Part shown: piece after piece, positions 31,898 to 43,402 of the stretch | Position numbering within the stretch: the first letter of the stretch is position 1 | Layout of the letters: every line of letters starts with the position of its first letter | Assembly: GCA_026119855.1 (NCBI GenBank) | Contig: JAOWBW010000105.1 | Coordinates: 1,426,001 to 1,490,000 of the forward strand | Reading direction: 5' to 3' | Source of the DNA: Campanula takesimana | Lineage: Eukaryota; Streptophyta; Magnoliopsida; Asterales; Campanulaceae | DNA: 64,000 nucleotides | Translations under genes and position numbers: made by a program | Notes under the pieces: model-generated | What the model was told of the DNA's origin: nothing | The model's input: only the letters and a program-made list of their open reading frames with translations | The model's database searches: none

Positions 31898-34613
31898 ATG
31901 GCAGGGGGGTCTTTCGCCCCAGGTGGGGTAGCTCAGGAAAGAGCTGCACAGTACCAAGGAGGCTCACGCCTTATGTCATCATTGCTTGTATTGTTGCTGC
32001 AACCGGTGGGTCAATTTTCGGATATGACATCGGAATTTCAGGTACCACTTTTTGCTGCCAATAAATCATTGTCTGTATCATGTCCATGGCCTCTGTTAGA
32101 TTATACTCCTCTGTCCCCCAAAGTCAGAGACTATAAGAGTCAACATCTTAAATTTCAATGGAATTTGAAAATATCTGAAACCCGTGTTTAACATATGTTA
32201 CTTGGACATAAAGAGTAAAAGTATTTATACAACAGTAAAAGTACCATGGATCTCATGTTTCAGATTTCTTGAAAAAAAAAAAAAAAACATATTAAACTTT
32301 CATTTGAAAGAAATTAAAGGTGATTTTAAAAGTCTAGTCTTTCTTTGGGAAAGGGATTAATATCTTTGGACCATCAACCACAGGTTAGGAAACGAAATGC
32401 ACACCATGATTCTGCTCCTCCAGAATCGTAGAGATATAAACTATGAATATCATTTAGAAGTTCAAACAGCAACAGAGACTACCAGTATGCTCAAGAAACG
32501 TTTTATTGGTTAGTATAGACAATCTGTAAGATAATTTCCGAAAATTCCCCTCTTCACAAAACCAGTCGAATTAAGTTATAGCATCATCATGTCGGTAATA
32601 CCGCTGCTACATCAACTAAAATCAGATAGAGAAGTACATCTATATGATGCAGATAGTGAAGAAATGGCCACCTACCAAATGTAAACCAACCATATTTGTT
32701 AGTTAATTTCAAGGAATGGAACACGTGTCATCACTCTTCAATAGAGCATTGTGTATTTATGCTATTGAAGTAATTTCCAGCAAATAAACTTAATTAATTG
32801 ATGCTATCAACAGGAGGAGTGACATCAATGGATGGATTTCTTGAGAAATTCTTCCCCGTAGTGTTCAGAAAAAAAATGCACGCTCATGAGAACAACTACT
32901 GCAAGTACAACAACCAAGGGCTATCAGCATTTACATCATCGTTGTATCTAGCTGGATTGGTTTCATCATTGGTGGCATCCCCAGTTACCAAAAACTATGG
33001 ACGTAGAGCAAGTATAGCCTGTGGTGGAGTTAGCTTCATTATTGGAGCAACTTTAGATGCATCAGCTATAAACTTGACCATGCTAATCTTGGGTCGTATT
33101 ATGTTGGGTGTTGGCATAGGATTCGGGAATCAGGTAAACACTATATCTATACTGCAAATTCTTCTAAAAAAGACCATAAATCCAATGGACTTGTTTAATA
33201 TTCCTGCTCACGTACTTACTTCTCATGGTCGTTTTGAAGGCCGTTCCATTATACTTGTCAGAGATGGCACCAGCACATCTTCGTGGAGCCCTGAACATGA
33301 TGTTTCAGTTAGCAACCACTCTAGGCATTTTCACAGCAAACATGATAAATTATGGAACAGAAAAGCTTCGACCATGGGGATGGAGGCTCTCACTAGGACT
33401 AGCTGCAGCACCAGCTATTATAATGACAGTTGGTGGAATACTACTTCCAGAGACACCAAACAGCTTAATTGAACGAGGCATGAAGGATAGAGGACTCAAT
33501 GTCTTAAAGAGAATCAGGGGAACTGACGATGTCTCAGCAGAATATAGCGACATATCAGAGGCAAGCGAGCTCGCAAACACAATTAAGCATCCATTCAGGA
33601 ACATTCTTGAGAAACGAAATAGGCCACAATTGGTTATGGCAATCTTCATGCCAACGTTCCAAATACTTACAGGCATCAACTCTATTCTGTTTTATGCCCC
33701 AGTTTTGTTTCAGAGTATGGGTTTTGGTAGAAATGCTTCTCTCTATTCGTCAGCCTTAACCGGAGCAGTTTTGGCATCATCGACTTTAGTTTCTATAGCA
33801 ACTGTGGATAGATTGGGTCGAAGGGCTTTACTAATTGGTGGAGGAATACAAATGATTATATGCCAGGTAAGGCTGATATCCCTTTACAATCTTTAAAACA
33901 GTTTTCTTATTATGTTGGGAAATAATAAGTTGCCATGCTTAAACTACTAGTTGGTATATTAGTAAAGAACATGTACCAAATAAGAAAAATAAATAATAAA
34001 AAGATAAATAGCATTCGAGAGAATAGGGATCCTCTCCAAATGCTTTATAGTATCAAAAACAGACATTAAAACTTTGAATGGTTAGAAGAGCAAATGAGTG
34101 GAGGAAAGGAACACTTATCTCAGACCTGGACTAATTCCTTTTTCACATTTGAAACAGATTGTAGTTGCCGCTATTTTGGGGGTCAAACTTGGCAGCGACC
34201 AGGAGCTCTCCAAAAGTTACTCAATACTGGTGGTTGTGTTTATTTGCCTGTTTGTTGCAGCTTTCGGCTGGTCATGGGGTCCACTAGGCTGGACTGTGCC
34301 CAGTGAGATATTCCCATTAGAAACTCGATCAGCTGGTCAGAGCATTACAGTAGCTGTCAACCTCTTCTTTACATTTGTAATAGGCCAGTCCTTCCTCTCC
34401 CTCCTTTGTGCTTTCAAGTTTGGAATTTTCCTCTTCTTTGCGGGCTGGATTACTGTAATGACAATCTTTGTATACCTCTTCCTACCTGAAACCAAAGGAG
34501 TCCCAATCGAAGAGATGATCTTCATGTGGAGGAAGCATTGGTTCTGGAAGAAAATTGTTCCCGCTCTTCCACAGGCTGATGACAGTAACAAATACCGTAA
34601 TGATTCCTTGTAA
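31898..34613 (+). pseudogene. STP7-like tandem copy with a one-base deletion in exon 1
   Basis: Same four-exon structure as the upstream gene: 31898-32041, 32814-33133, 33240-33866, 34158-34613. Exons 2 and 3 have exactly the same lengths as in the intact copy (320 and 627 bases). Exon 1 is 144 instead of 145 bases. The frame breaks after AQYQG at about 31960; bases 31963-32041 read in the next frame give LTPYVIIACIVAATGGSIFG, the expected TM1. Every later exon is intact with all sugar-porter motifs (QILTGINSILFYAPVLFQ, DRLGRR, PSEIFPLETRSAG, LPETKGVPIEEM). The rest of the gene shows no decay, so the loss is very recent, or is a sequencing or assembly error. With the shift, translation from the normal ATG ends in or before intron 1. 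The C-terminal tail is 14 residues shorter than in copy one. Confidence 0.85.
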
Positions 34614-35577
34614 TAAGTACCATTCTTTGAATTTGCACTCCTTCCTAATGATTCAGAGTTACAAACTGCAATTTGAAAGCAGTGGATGCAAAAGAGAAGA
34701 GACTTGTAAGATTGAATAAGAAATATTGTAGACATTTGAAAACATCTAAATACTAAACAAGAACTGAAGATAAGGTATTGTGTATGATACAGAAGATGTA
34801 TCAGTTAATTTCACCGGCAGTATACATTGTATCCAAGAAAGGAAATTTCTTTCAATACAAGTGCTATAAGGTTTTAACTCTTCTACTACAAATTCGAACA
34901 AATTTCTTTCATCAGCATTTATGTGCTAGCAGGCACACTACAGTTCAAGATCGCCCTTCTGCACCCCCAGCTCTCACCCAAAGTAATGATAATAGTAATA
35001 ACAATAATTAAAAAAAAAAAAAAAATTTAAAAGAGTTCACAAATAATTTCATGAAGAGGCATTATGAAGAAAATTCCAAAGCTAGAGCCCAGGGCAAAGT
35101 AAAAGCTAAACGAACATGGAGATGGACCTCAATAATTAAGAAGAATCGCATTGAAGTAGCCTAGCAGCACAAGTTGCTTGAAGTTTGGAGAAAGCATATG
35201 ACACGAAAGGATTTAAGCATCTGACCAGCTGAGACAAAGGAAGTGCTGAGCTCATCACTTCCATCAGGCAAAGAATCTCTTTTTCCTAATGCAAGATATA
35301 TGCAGAAATGTAATATCAACATAATCTTCTTTAATAACACTCATACCAATCATCTACGAATAAAAAATAAATCAAGACTTTTCTCATTTATGAGGATTTA
35401 CCAAAGGACTTCTCGTGTGATGCTCAGACTCTCCAATTTACCTCGCCGTGCCCGTCTTGACACGACACGACTTGGGTGTGGGTGTGGGTGTGGCTATTTG
35501 CACTAACATTTGGTGAGTCTGTTCGGACACTCAGATGCGTATCCGTGTCAGAAGTTGAATGATGCACTAGATAGAAA

Positions 35578-35825
35578 CAGTGGCGGAGCTACCCCATGCC
35601 AAAGGGGGCAATTGCCCCCATTGATTTTTAAAAAATAAAATTTTACTAGTGCAAAATTTTTAAAATTTTGAGGGTTTAGTGCAATTTATTGAAATTTGCC
35701 CCCTTTAAAATAAAAATAATAATGCATTAGAATTTTTTTTTTGCCCCCATTGATGAAAATACAGTTAATTTTTTTTATTGTGTAACTTTTGCCCCCATTG
35801 ATGAAAATTCCTGGCTCCGCCACTG
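35578..35825. mobile_element. hAT-type MITE (CAGTGGCGGAGC termini)
   Basis: Starts CAGTGGCGGAGC and ends GCTCCGCCACTG, a perfect 12-bp inverted repeat. It is flanked by a perfect 8-bp duplication GATAGAAA (35570-35577, 35826-35833). The interior repeats TTGCCCCCATTGATGAAAAT. Confidence 0.92.
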
Positions 35826-35833
35826 GATAGAAA

Positions 35834-36861
35834 GATAATTGAATGTCAAACAAGTAACACATACTGACAGGAAATTGAACATAAGCAATCAGCTGAACAA
35901 AGGGAGGCACCTGACCAACAACAACTCATCAAAGACCAATAATTTGATCTAGAAACCACGGTTTTACTCTTTAGGATGGCAATGAATGATTTATCAGCTA
36001 GATCAGCTCGCAAAACTTACCAGATAAGTCAATGCAAGAGAAAAAATAACCAGATCAGCTCATAAAAGTAGTGCCTTCCATGCAATCCCTAATGTAAGGC
36101 CTTCCTAACAAAGATTTTGGTACCATGAACTGTCCCCAGAATGCATATATTCACACCAAGAATAGCTGAAGAAGGGACGGAACAGCTACAACATAACAAT
36201 CTCAAGAACGCATCAAACTCTTGCCAACAAGAAATTAATGGAAAACCAGTTCTATAACCAATACAGCAAAAAATTACAACTGATATGAGGAGCTTATCAA
36301 CTCTAGATGCGAAATTGACACCCCAAAGGGCAAACAAACGGAACCGTACAAGGCAAAACAATCTTCACAGGAACAACATCAACCATTGATTCAAAAAAAT
36401 CAAAACATGTAACTTAATCTGTATTATTCACCAAAGCTGAAATTTGATTCCAATCATAATCTGAAAGCTACAATATCAAGGAAACACTGAACCCTCAAAC
36501 ATTATGCCTTTATTACAGGGGGAACTGGGGTAAACAACTATCAATAAGAACCTAAAGAGAAGCCAAACTACTACATTGAAATGCCATTCCTCCCGTAAAC
36601 ACACATCTCTGCCTGTTTTTGCACATAATAAACTAACCAGTAACCATGCCAACAACATCAGGCTACAAGAATATACACTAGGAATCCCTAAATTTTGATA
36701 CTGTATATCAGAAATGAAACCAGACGTTTGTTTTCTACTATATACGTTCATTTGCTAGCACTCAACCTTCCTGTTGAAAAAATAAAGGAAGAGAGAGAAG
36801 CAAACCGCACGACGCCAATTTTCATCATTTTCTCGATTCAATTCAATTGATTGGATCGTAA
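35834..36861. other. Spacer / possible 3' UTR, no gene seen
   Basis: No convincing coding region on either strand; ORFs up to 91 codons show no family features. The part near 36860 is likely the 3' UTR of the minus-strand gene that ends at 36862. The stretch 34614-35569, after the second transporter copy, also holds nothing I can support beyond its 3' UTR and an A-rich tract near 35010. Confidence 0.35.
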
Positions 36862-37392
36862 TCAGGCCAGATCAAGCCGCAGCAAACGCCTCAAATCGCT
36901 CGTCGCAGCATCGTTCTTCCTCTCCTTGGTAAAAAATGCTGGAAACGGAACGGAGCTCGGTGGCGGCGAGGCCAACAACGAAGCCGGACCGGCATAAAGG
37001 CCGTCCGAAACCCTAACGTGCTTTTGAACCGTCTCTGGATCCGGGCCCAGCCGATCCGTTGAGGACAAAACGAACTCCTCGTCGGTAACAAATCGCCGAT
37101 CGGCCGCAGCGGCGCGGATCTTCATCGGCTTGGACAGTTCTTCGCCGCGCTTGAGGATCCTGACCTGTCCCATCACGAGGTTGTTGGACAGAAACCTAGG
37201 CACCACCAATCGCCTGGCGTCGACGTGGTTCTTGTTGACACAGCTGCCGCCTTTGTCCGGCGAACTCTGCTTTCGACGGCGAAGGCGTAAGGAGTTTCGA
37301 TCGTGGTCAGTTTTGCGGGGAGGTGCGAAGGTGGAAGAGTTAGGGTTGCGGCGGAGGCAATCTTGAGGTTGAAGAATGGCGGTGGTTGCCAT
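36862..37392 (-). CDS. Small basic protein with PNRC-type proline-rich motif
   Basis: Single-exon gene, 176 residues from the ATG at 37392. An upstream in-frame ATG at 37488 would add 32 residues but lies in a leader of TTTGG repeats, so the shorter form is preferred. The N-terminal half is very basic (SLRLRRRKQSSPDKGG). The middle carries VRILKRGEEL. The C-terminal part has RLGPDPETVQKHVRV, DGLYAGPASLLASPPPSSVP and FPAFF, then a terminal DLRRLLRLDL. The order ADG(L/F)YAGP...SPPPSS(V/L)P...PSFF is that of plant proteins with the proline-rich nuclear receptor coactivator motif, linked in other organisms to decapping and mRNA decay; the function in plants is unproven. Codon use is GC-rich compared with its surroundings. 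Confidence 0.8.
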   Translation of the reverse strand: MATTAILQPQDCLRRNPNSSTFAPPRKTDHDRNSLRLRRRKQSSPDKGGSCVNKNHVDARRLVVPRFLSNNLVMGQVRILKRGEELSKPMKIRAAAADRRFVTDEEFVLSSTDRLGPDPETVQKHVRVSDGLYAGPASLLASPPPSSVPFPAFFTKERKNDAATSDLRRLLRLDLA

Positions 37393-37962
37393 TGTCTTTG
37401 AAAATGGAAATTGAGATCTCCTTTTTGGTTTGGTTTGGTTTGGTTGACAACTTGGGGTAAGAAATGAAATGGTATTTATAGAATCCAACTACTACACAAT
37501 CACGTGACTGTTCACGTGCTTCCCTTTTTCTTTTTCTGCTTGTAGATTTTCCAATTTAATTTACTGTAAACGTGTGAATGATGGCAAGTAGTAATAAACC
37601 ATTTAGGATTGATTTGAATCATGGTGATGAACCGGGAGAGATTTTTTGGGATTGGGGATAATCGTCTCTTTATTCGTAGCATTTCGTTTGTGTGTGGTGA
37701 TGTGGGTCGGTCGGATGAATGCCGACTATTTATTTGGATATTTAAGATAAATGTGTACAATTGTGAGTTGTATATCGGACTCGAGTAGGTCCGACCATTT
37801 TTTGTAGCTGACTAGCTTAGATTGCCTCGTGAGTTGTAGGCTTTACGAATGAGCAGTATAAGTTTGGGGCCGTTCGATTGATGGTGTCGAAGCGATGAGT
37901 CTCGTTCAAAAATTAAGAAAAATGAGAGGAGCGAGTATCCAATTTGTATAACAAAAATGTTA

Positions 37963-38219
37963 CTCCCTCTGTCCCTAAATGAGTGTCCATTTCCAAGAAA
38001 TCTTTGTCCCAAAATGAGTGTTTTTTTTTAACATAACTTTGTCCCTAAATGTTTTTTTCGAAATTTTTTTCACCGGTTTCTTTATACGTGCAAAACTAAA
38101 TGTTTGGAAAGGAGATTACAAGATTATATATGAATCTTTGCTACCAAATTGTACACAAAGTTGAGATTTTCAATGTCCCTTAAAATAAAATTTGGACACT
38201 CATTTAGGGCCAGAGGTAG
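37963..38219. mobile_element. Stowaway-like MITE in the S6 gene promoter region
   Basis: CTCCCTCTGTCCCTAAATGAGTGTCCA ... TTGGACACTCATTTAGGGCCAGAGGTAG with TA flanks. It lies about 280 bases upstream of the bS6m-like start codon, between it and the divergent PNRC-motif gene. Confidence 0.82.
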
Positions 38220-38414
38220 TACTAAAATTATAAGTAGATAGTTACAAAAATTAGCTAGAAAAACTTGTGGGCCTTATGTTTATCCGGATCTATGTTAGTC
38301 CATGTGAGTCCAAACAGCTCAAATAGACACGCTGGGCTTTTCTAAGACCCACTTCCACAAGCCCAATTAAATTTTCCACTTCAGTTCCCTGGTTTTCCGT
38401 TTTCCACACCTTCA

Positions 38415-38423
38415 AAACCCTAG
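38415..38423 (+). promoter_or_regulatory. Telo-box (AAACCCTAG)
   Basis: AAACCCTAG lies 80 bases upstream of the S6 start codon, with GGGCC/GCCCA-type site II-like words at about 38270 and 38360. This pair is typical of plant ribosomal protein and translation genes. Confidence 0.6.
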
Positions 38424-38502
38424 ACCCCTCCGATCACTCCTGAAAGGTCCCGGCGACGTTAGATACTCAATTCCGGCGAATTAGAGGTAGGGGAAAGATA
38501 AG

Positions 38503-41500
38503 ATGCCTCTTTACGATTGTATGCTGTTACTGAAACCTCATGTAAAGAAGGAAGCTTTGATGGACTTGGTAGCTCGAGTGGGAAAACACATTTACAGACG
38601 AAATGGCGTTCTGACCGACGTCAAATCATTCGGAACTGTTCAATTGGGTTATGGAATTAAGAAGCTTGACGGTAGATACTTCCAGGTGAGTTTACTAATG
38701 CTGGATCAATGTCCGTGTGATTCAATTCCATGTATTTATTTTATGTGTTGAGCACAAGTGAGTTCTGATTTGTTTGTTTCCGCGCAGAAATAGCCATCAT
38801 TATCTAAGTTCATATAGCAATTGCCACCACCATCTTCAGCCTACATTTGCACACTCGCTAATACAAACAAAAGCTCATTATGGGTGTTGTTATACACTCC
38901 CGTAAAATTAATGAATACACCGGTACTGTGCATAACAGTGTTGTACTACTTAAAATTTCAAGCATACTTACGGGTGTGTATAACAACACCCGCTTATTAT
39001 TTCAATTCATTGAACTAGGTGTGATGACACACAAATGAACTTCCTTTATCATGACACAACATGTCCATCTTGTAGGTGTCAACTTCACGTACAAATGAAA
39101 TGAGGCATTAGCTACAGTTTGAAGTTGTAATTCAAATCTATATTTTGTCGATTTTCCCAGAAGTAGTAGAACTTCTAGGTTGCAGTCGGAGTTGTGAGGT
39201 TTTGTTGCAACATTACCCCTCCCCCCCCCCCCCCCCCAATTGAATAGCTGAATGTAAATCTGAGTTCTGGTATAAGTTTATGACAATTAGCCATGAAAAA
39301 AGGGGATACCGTTTCTCGAAATAACTTGAACCTTTCCCGTCTACTTTTATGTACTGTGGTATCTTTCTTTAGGAGTATTAGGCTGGTCTTTATAGCAGGA
39401 CGTTTTCCCATTTGCTTGTTTACATGGATACCGAGTGTGAATCCTGGGGGTTGCAAACTAATCAGCTACGACGAAGCCAGTGTTGTGCAATCATATTTGA
39501 CTAATAAATGGCTTTGATTTCATTCTTCTTTGTTGGAAATAGTGGATGTCTTGACTTTTTCTGCCCACTAGCCTGATTTACATACAGTGAGAATATACAA
39601 CAAAATTTTCCATTCCAACTTTGAACTGGCCATATAAGCCTGGCAGCAGAATAGGGAAAATATTGAAATATGCCCTTGTACTTAAGTCAATGATGCAGAT
39701 ATGCCCTTATACAAGTTAATTGCCATATTAGCCCCCGTACTTAAGAAAAATGAGTGGATATTTGGACACCGTCATCTTTCTGTCAAAATCTTAACAGAAT
39801 TGCAGAGTAGGCATCCTAGGTGGCAAGTAAAATTGACTACGTGGAAAAAAAATTGCCCAAGTGGAATTTGTATAGTATGAAGGGGATCGAAACTACGTCG
39901 TTTTGAAACATAAAGTCAATGTCCGTTAAATATTAAACATTTATGTTAAATAATTGATGAAATAACTTGTTCTTAGCCACTTCAGTTAGCAAGTATGATA
40001 AAAAAATCCCAAATTTTCTTAATCATCCTCATCCTCATCATCTCCAACACCAACACTACCGTCACCCACCATCATCACTAAAATCAACACCACTATATAA
40101 ACTTTGAAACCACCATTTCCAAAATAAAAAACCCCCAATTTCAAACTCTGCACAACCTATTAGATCTCGAAATTATCATTCAAGCTCCAATAAAAACCAA
40201 ATCAGATCTCAAAAATTAAAACTCGGATCTGGAAATTGCTGAATGGACAGACGAGGTTAGAGGTGGAGGAAGAGGGAGGTGGAGGGAGAGAAAATTCAGG
40301 GCTGGTGGGTGTCGGAGGACAGATTGACGCGAAATCAAAGATTAGGGACGCGATGCAAAGGGAAAAACAGAAGGAAGGAGAAATGGGGTTCGCCGGATAA
40401 TAAAGTCTTGCCCGGAATCTATGGAGTTCGCCGGGATTGAGCATGTTCGACTGGGCATTGAGGAAAAACAATAGGAAAGGGAGATCAGCAAAGAGGGGAG
40501 GAGGTGCCGGGAAGATGGTTGTAAGGATTCGACCGGTGGTGGATAGTGGTTGGTGGGTCGGAGGAGAGAGGGAGGGGGATGGTTGAATGTAATGGAGGTG
40601 GGGGAGGAGGGAAGATATATTAAAATGTTTCATTTTTTGGAAATGGTTGCTGATAAAGAGGATTAGGGTTTTCAATTTTCATTCTCACCCCTTCATTTTA
40701 ACATACTCTATTTTATGCCTTAAAATTTCCACATCAACAATTCTTTCATAAATTTTTGCACGTGTGCATGTTAAAAATCCAAATAAGCTGATGAGTCAGC
40801 ATTTCCGTTATGTTTTGGATAGAATGTTAACGGTGTCTAAATTTTCATACATTTTTCTTAAGTACGAGGGTTAATATGGCAATTAATTTGTATAAGGGTA
40901 CATCTGCATCCTTAACCTAAGTACGAGGGCATATTTCTATATTTTCCCCAGCAAAATATAATACGACCTAGATAAATTTAGGAAGGAAGCTACAATAAAA
41001 CAATAATAAATTGACAAGTTCGTAAGGTATGAAATGTACTAGAATACCTAAACTACAATGCTGTTAAAATCTGGCTAAGTTAGACTACTAGGTACATTGT
41101 GATTGACATGGGGGCCTATATATCTTACAGTAACATTTAATTGGGAATCCATGTGATCAATACATTGGCTATTAGGAGGACGGTTCATTAATCATTACAA
41201 TGGATTGTCCTTTTTGTAAGTCTTTCTAGGTGGTTCACAAAGTTTCTAGTCCTGTGGCTCGTTATCCTTGAACCGCGCGATGTTTGTTCAAAAATCATTT
41301 GTGTTGCACAATTGTGCTTTATACTGGCCGTTGCCATTTCTTCTTCTTACTGCGCTTCTTCTTGCCCTGCAGTACGGATATTTAAATGACTTTTTCCAAC
41401 TTTGAGATCATTGTATATTCTGTCTCATATTACCTCCTTTTTTATATTTTTTTTTCCTGCAGGAAGATATTAAAAGACATTCTCAAACATTATGATTATA

Positions 41501-42148
41501 GTAGCATTATCCTTAATTTTGTGATGTCATACATGAAAATTAAGTTTGTTGAACTTTTGCCTAAATACTCCCCCCCCCCCCGGGTCCTGGAATAAATGTA
41601 TTACTTTCCATTTTAATTTGTCCCAAAATAAATGTCACATTACTAAAAATAAGATAAAGAATTTGGTGATCTTCCTAAATTACCCATTTTAGTCGACACA
41701 AGCAATGCCATGGAAGTGCAACTGGCAAGAAGCCATTTTGTGAGCAAAAATTACTCTACACATATGAATAGATTGGGGAACCAAGGAAACCTAATTTAAA
41801 GCTTAAATATCTTGACATGTAAAATGCCACAATTATTCCGGAACTTAGGGACTAATCTGTTTGCTTGTGGTACAGGGTCAACTGTTGCAGATGACGATGA
41901 TGACCCCACCCAGCATCAACAGCGAGCTTCATTATTTGAACAAGGAAGATCGACTCTTGCGTTGGCTTTTAGTCAAACACCGTGATGTTAACTACGGGGT
42001 GGATTTCGTGAACAAATTTGATGAAGAAGAGGGTGAGCTTAGCAAGTTCAGGAGCAGTGCATTGGATGACGATACTGAAGAAGATGATGATGACGAGCTC
42101 GATGAGGAGTATGACTTGTCTGACGACGAACCGACACGGGAGAATTAA
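38503..42148 (+). CDS. Mitochondrial-type ribosomal protein S6 (bS6m-like)
   Basis: Component of the organellar small ribosomal subunit. Two exons, 38503-38685 and 41876-42148, with phase-0 GT-AG borders; 151 residues. The bS6 fold is recognised in MPLYDCMLLLKPHVKKEALM, GTVQLGYGIKKLDGRYFQG, QLLQMTMMTPPSINSELHYL and EDRLLRWLLVKHRD. The C terminus is an acidic extension (DDDTEEDDDDELDEEYDLSD), as in plant relatives of AT3G18760. No N-terminal presequence is obvious, which is usual in this group. The start is the first ATG after the leader GGGGAAAGATAAG. The intron is 3190 bases, swollen by the transposable elements at 38882, 39654 and 41568. Confidence 0.9.
38882..38991. mobile_element. Complete small MULE-like MITE in the S6 intron
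   Basis: GGGTGTTGTTATACACTCCCGTAA and TTACGGGTGTGTATAACAACACCC form 24-bp inverted repeats with one mismatch. The 9-base flanks GCTCATTAT (38873-38881) and GCTTATTAT (38992-39000) are a target duplication with one mismatch, as in Mutator-like elements. Confidence 0.82.
39218..39237. repeat. Poly(C) tract
   Basis: A run of about 17 C after CCCCT in the S6 intron; prone to length error in sequencing. Confidence 0.85.
39654..40948. mobile_element. MULE with long TIRs (Pack-MULE candidate) in the S6 intron
   Basis: Inverted repeats of about 95 bases: GGGAAAATATTGAAATATGCCC...TTGCCATATTAGCCCCCGTACTTAAG at the left, and CTTAAGTACGAGGGTTAATATGGCAA...GGGCATATTTCTATATTTTCCC at the right. The flanks CAGCAGAATA (39644-39653) and CAGCAAAATA (40949-40958) are a 10-bp target duplication with one mismatch. 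The 1.3 kb element has no transposase. Its interior (about 40000-40680) is different in composition and holds a minus-strand ORF of 157 codons, proline/serine-rich, possibly captured gene sequence. Confidence 0.8.
41568..41852. mobile_element. Decayed MITE abutting the S6 exon 2 acceptor
   Basis: Left end CTCCCCCCCCCCCCCGGGTCCTGGAATAAATG after TA, with a poly(C) expansion; right end ...ATTATTCCGGAACTTAGGGAC before TA. It stops 23 bases before exon 2, so it supplies much of the branch-point region. Confidence 0.45.
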
Positions 42149-42633
42149 GGCATTATTAACTAAATCTGAAGGTTGTAATTCAAATCTCTATTTTGTCAAG
42201 TAGAACCCTATTTCTTGGTTGCAGTTGGGGTGTAAAATTGTTGCAACATTAGCACCCCCAGCTTCTTATTGACTCACTAAACGTAAATCTGAGTTCTGGT
42301 ATAAGCTTATAGTACTTCATTGGTTTATAATAAATGTTACAATTGACTTGTCAAAATTTTTATGTAACACTATGGTACTTGGACTCACTTAGAAGTATCC
42401 GATACATGTACGTATATGAGTGTCGGATTCGGGAAAAAATAAAGATTTTACACTAAATGTGGTGTAAAATAACTATGTGTCAGACTTTCCGACGCGGGTG
42501 CGGGGTGAAATGAAGAGTCCGAGCATCATATAGATGTAGCATATGTTATTTATTGTATATTACTTGTGGAGTGGTAAAGTAGTAAAATTGTAATAGAAAT
42601 GTTTGGTTTTTTTTTTAAATGTGATAAGGAGTA

Positions 42634-43402
42634 CTCCCTCCGTCCCGGTAGAAGCTTCACCATTTTGAGAGTGCACAAGAATTAAGAAAAGTGATGAGTA
42701 GGAAATGGGTTGGAGTTAAACACCTATTTGGTCCTTAACCTATTGATTTGTTTTCCTTTTGATCCTTAACCTATTTTGGTTTTCCTTTTGGTCCTTGATG
42801 TACCTAGGTGCAGGATAAAGTGGTCCTTAACCTATTTTAGTTTTCCTTTTGGTCCTTGATGTACCTATTTGCAGGACAAAGTGGTCCTTGACCTATTTTG
42901 GTTTTCCTTTCGGTCAACAAGCCATGTCGACGATTTTAAGGACCACTTTGTCCGGCAAATAGGTACATCAAGGACCAAAAGGAAAACTAAAATAGGTTAA
43001 GGACCACTTTATCCTGCAACTAGGTACATCAAGGACCAAAAGGAAAACCAAAATAGGTTAAAGACCAAAAGGAAAACAACTCAATAGGTTAAGGACCAAA
43101 TAGGTGCTTAACTCGAAATGGGTTGTGAGAGGGAAGAATTGAGTGGGTATGACAAGTGGGACCCATAGTTTGTGAGAAGGAAGAATTGAGTGGGTATGAC
43201 AAGTGGGACCCATAGTTTAAATGTGTGAGGGGGAAAAATTAGTGGGTATGACAAGTGGGGACCACAATTTATGTATGTGAGAGGAAAAAGTGAGTGGGGA
43301 TGACAAGTGGGGCTTAAATTTATAACCATTTTAGGAAATGTGAAGCAATCAACGGGACATCCATTTGGGTAATAAGTGAAGCTTCAAATGGGTCGGAGGG
43401 AG
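42634..43402. mobile_element. Stowaway-like MITE interrupted by a second inverted-repeat element
   Basis: Left CTCCCTCCGTCCCGGTAGAAGCTTCACCATTT and right GTGAAGCTTCAAATGGGTCGGAGGGAG, with TA flanks. The right half contains tandem GAATTGAGTGGGTATGACAAGTGGGACCCA units (four partial copies). The inner 402-bp element splits it. Confidence 0.85.
42713..43114. mobile_element. Inverted-repeat element nested in the MITE, 11-bp TSD
   Basis: GAGTTAAACACCTATTTGGTCCTTAACC ... GGTTAAGGACCAAATAGGTGCTTAACTC; the two halves are inverted copies almost to the centre. They are built of GGTCCTTGATGTACCTAxxTGCAGGA-type units. The perfect direct repeat GAAATGGGTTG (42702-42712 and 43115-43125) flanks it. The size of the duplication suggests a Mutator-like foldback element. 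Confidence 0.85.

Noticed and set aside
37393..37488. 32-residue N-terminal extension of the PNRC-motif protein
   Set aside because: It covers TTTGG repeats and leader-like sequence; MATTAIL at 37392 matches how relatives begin.
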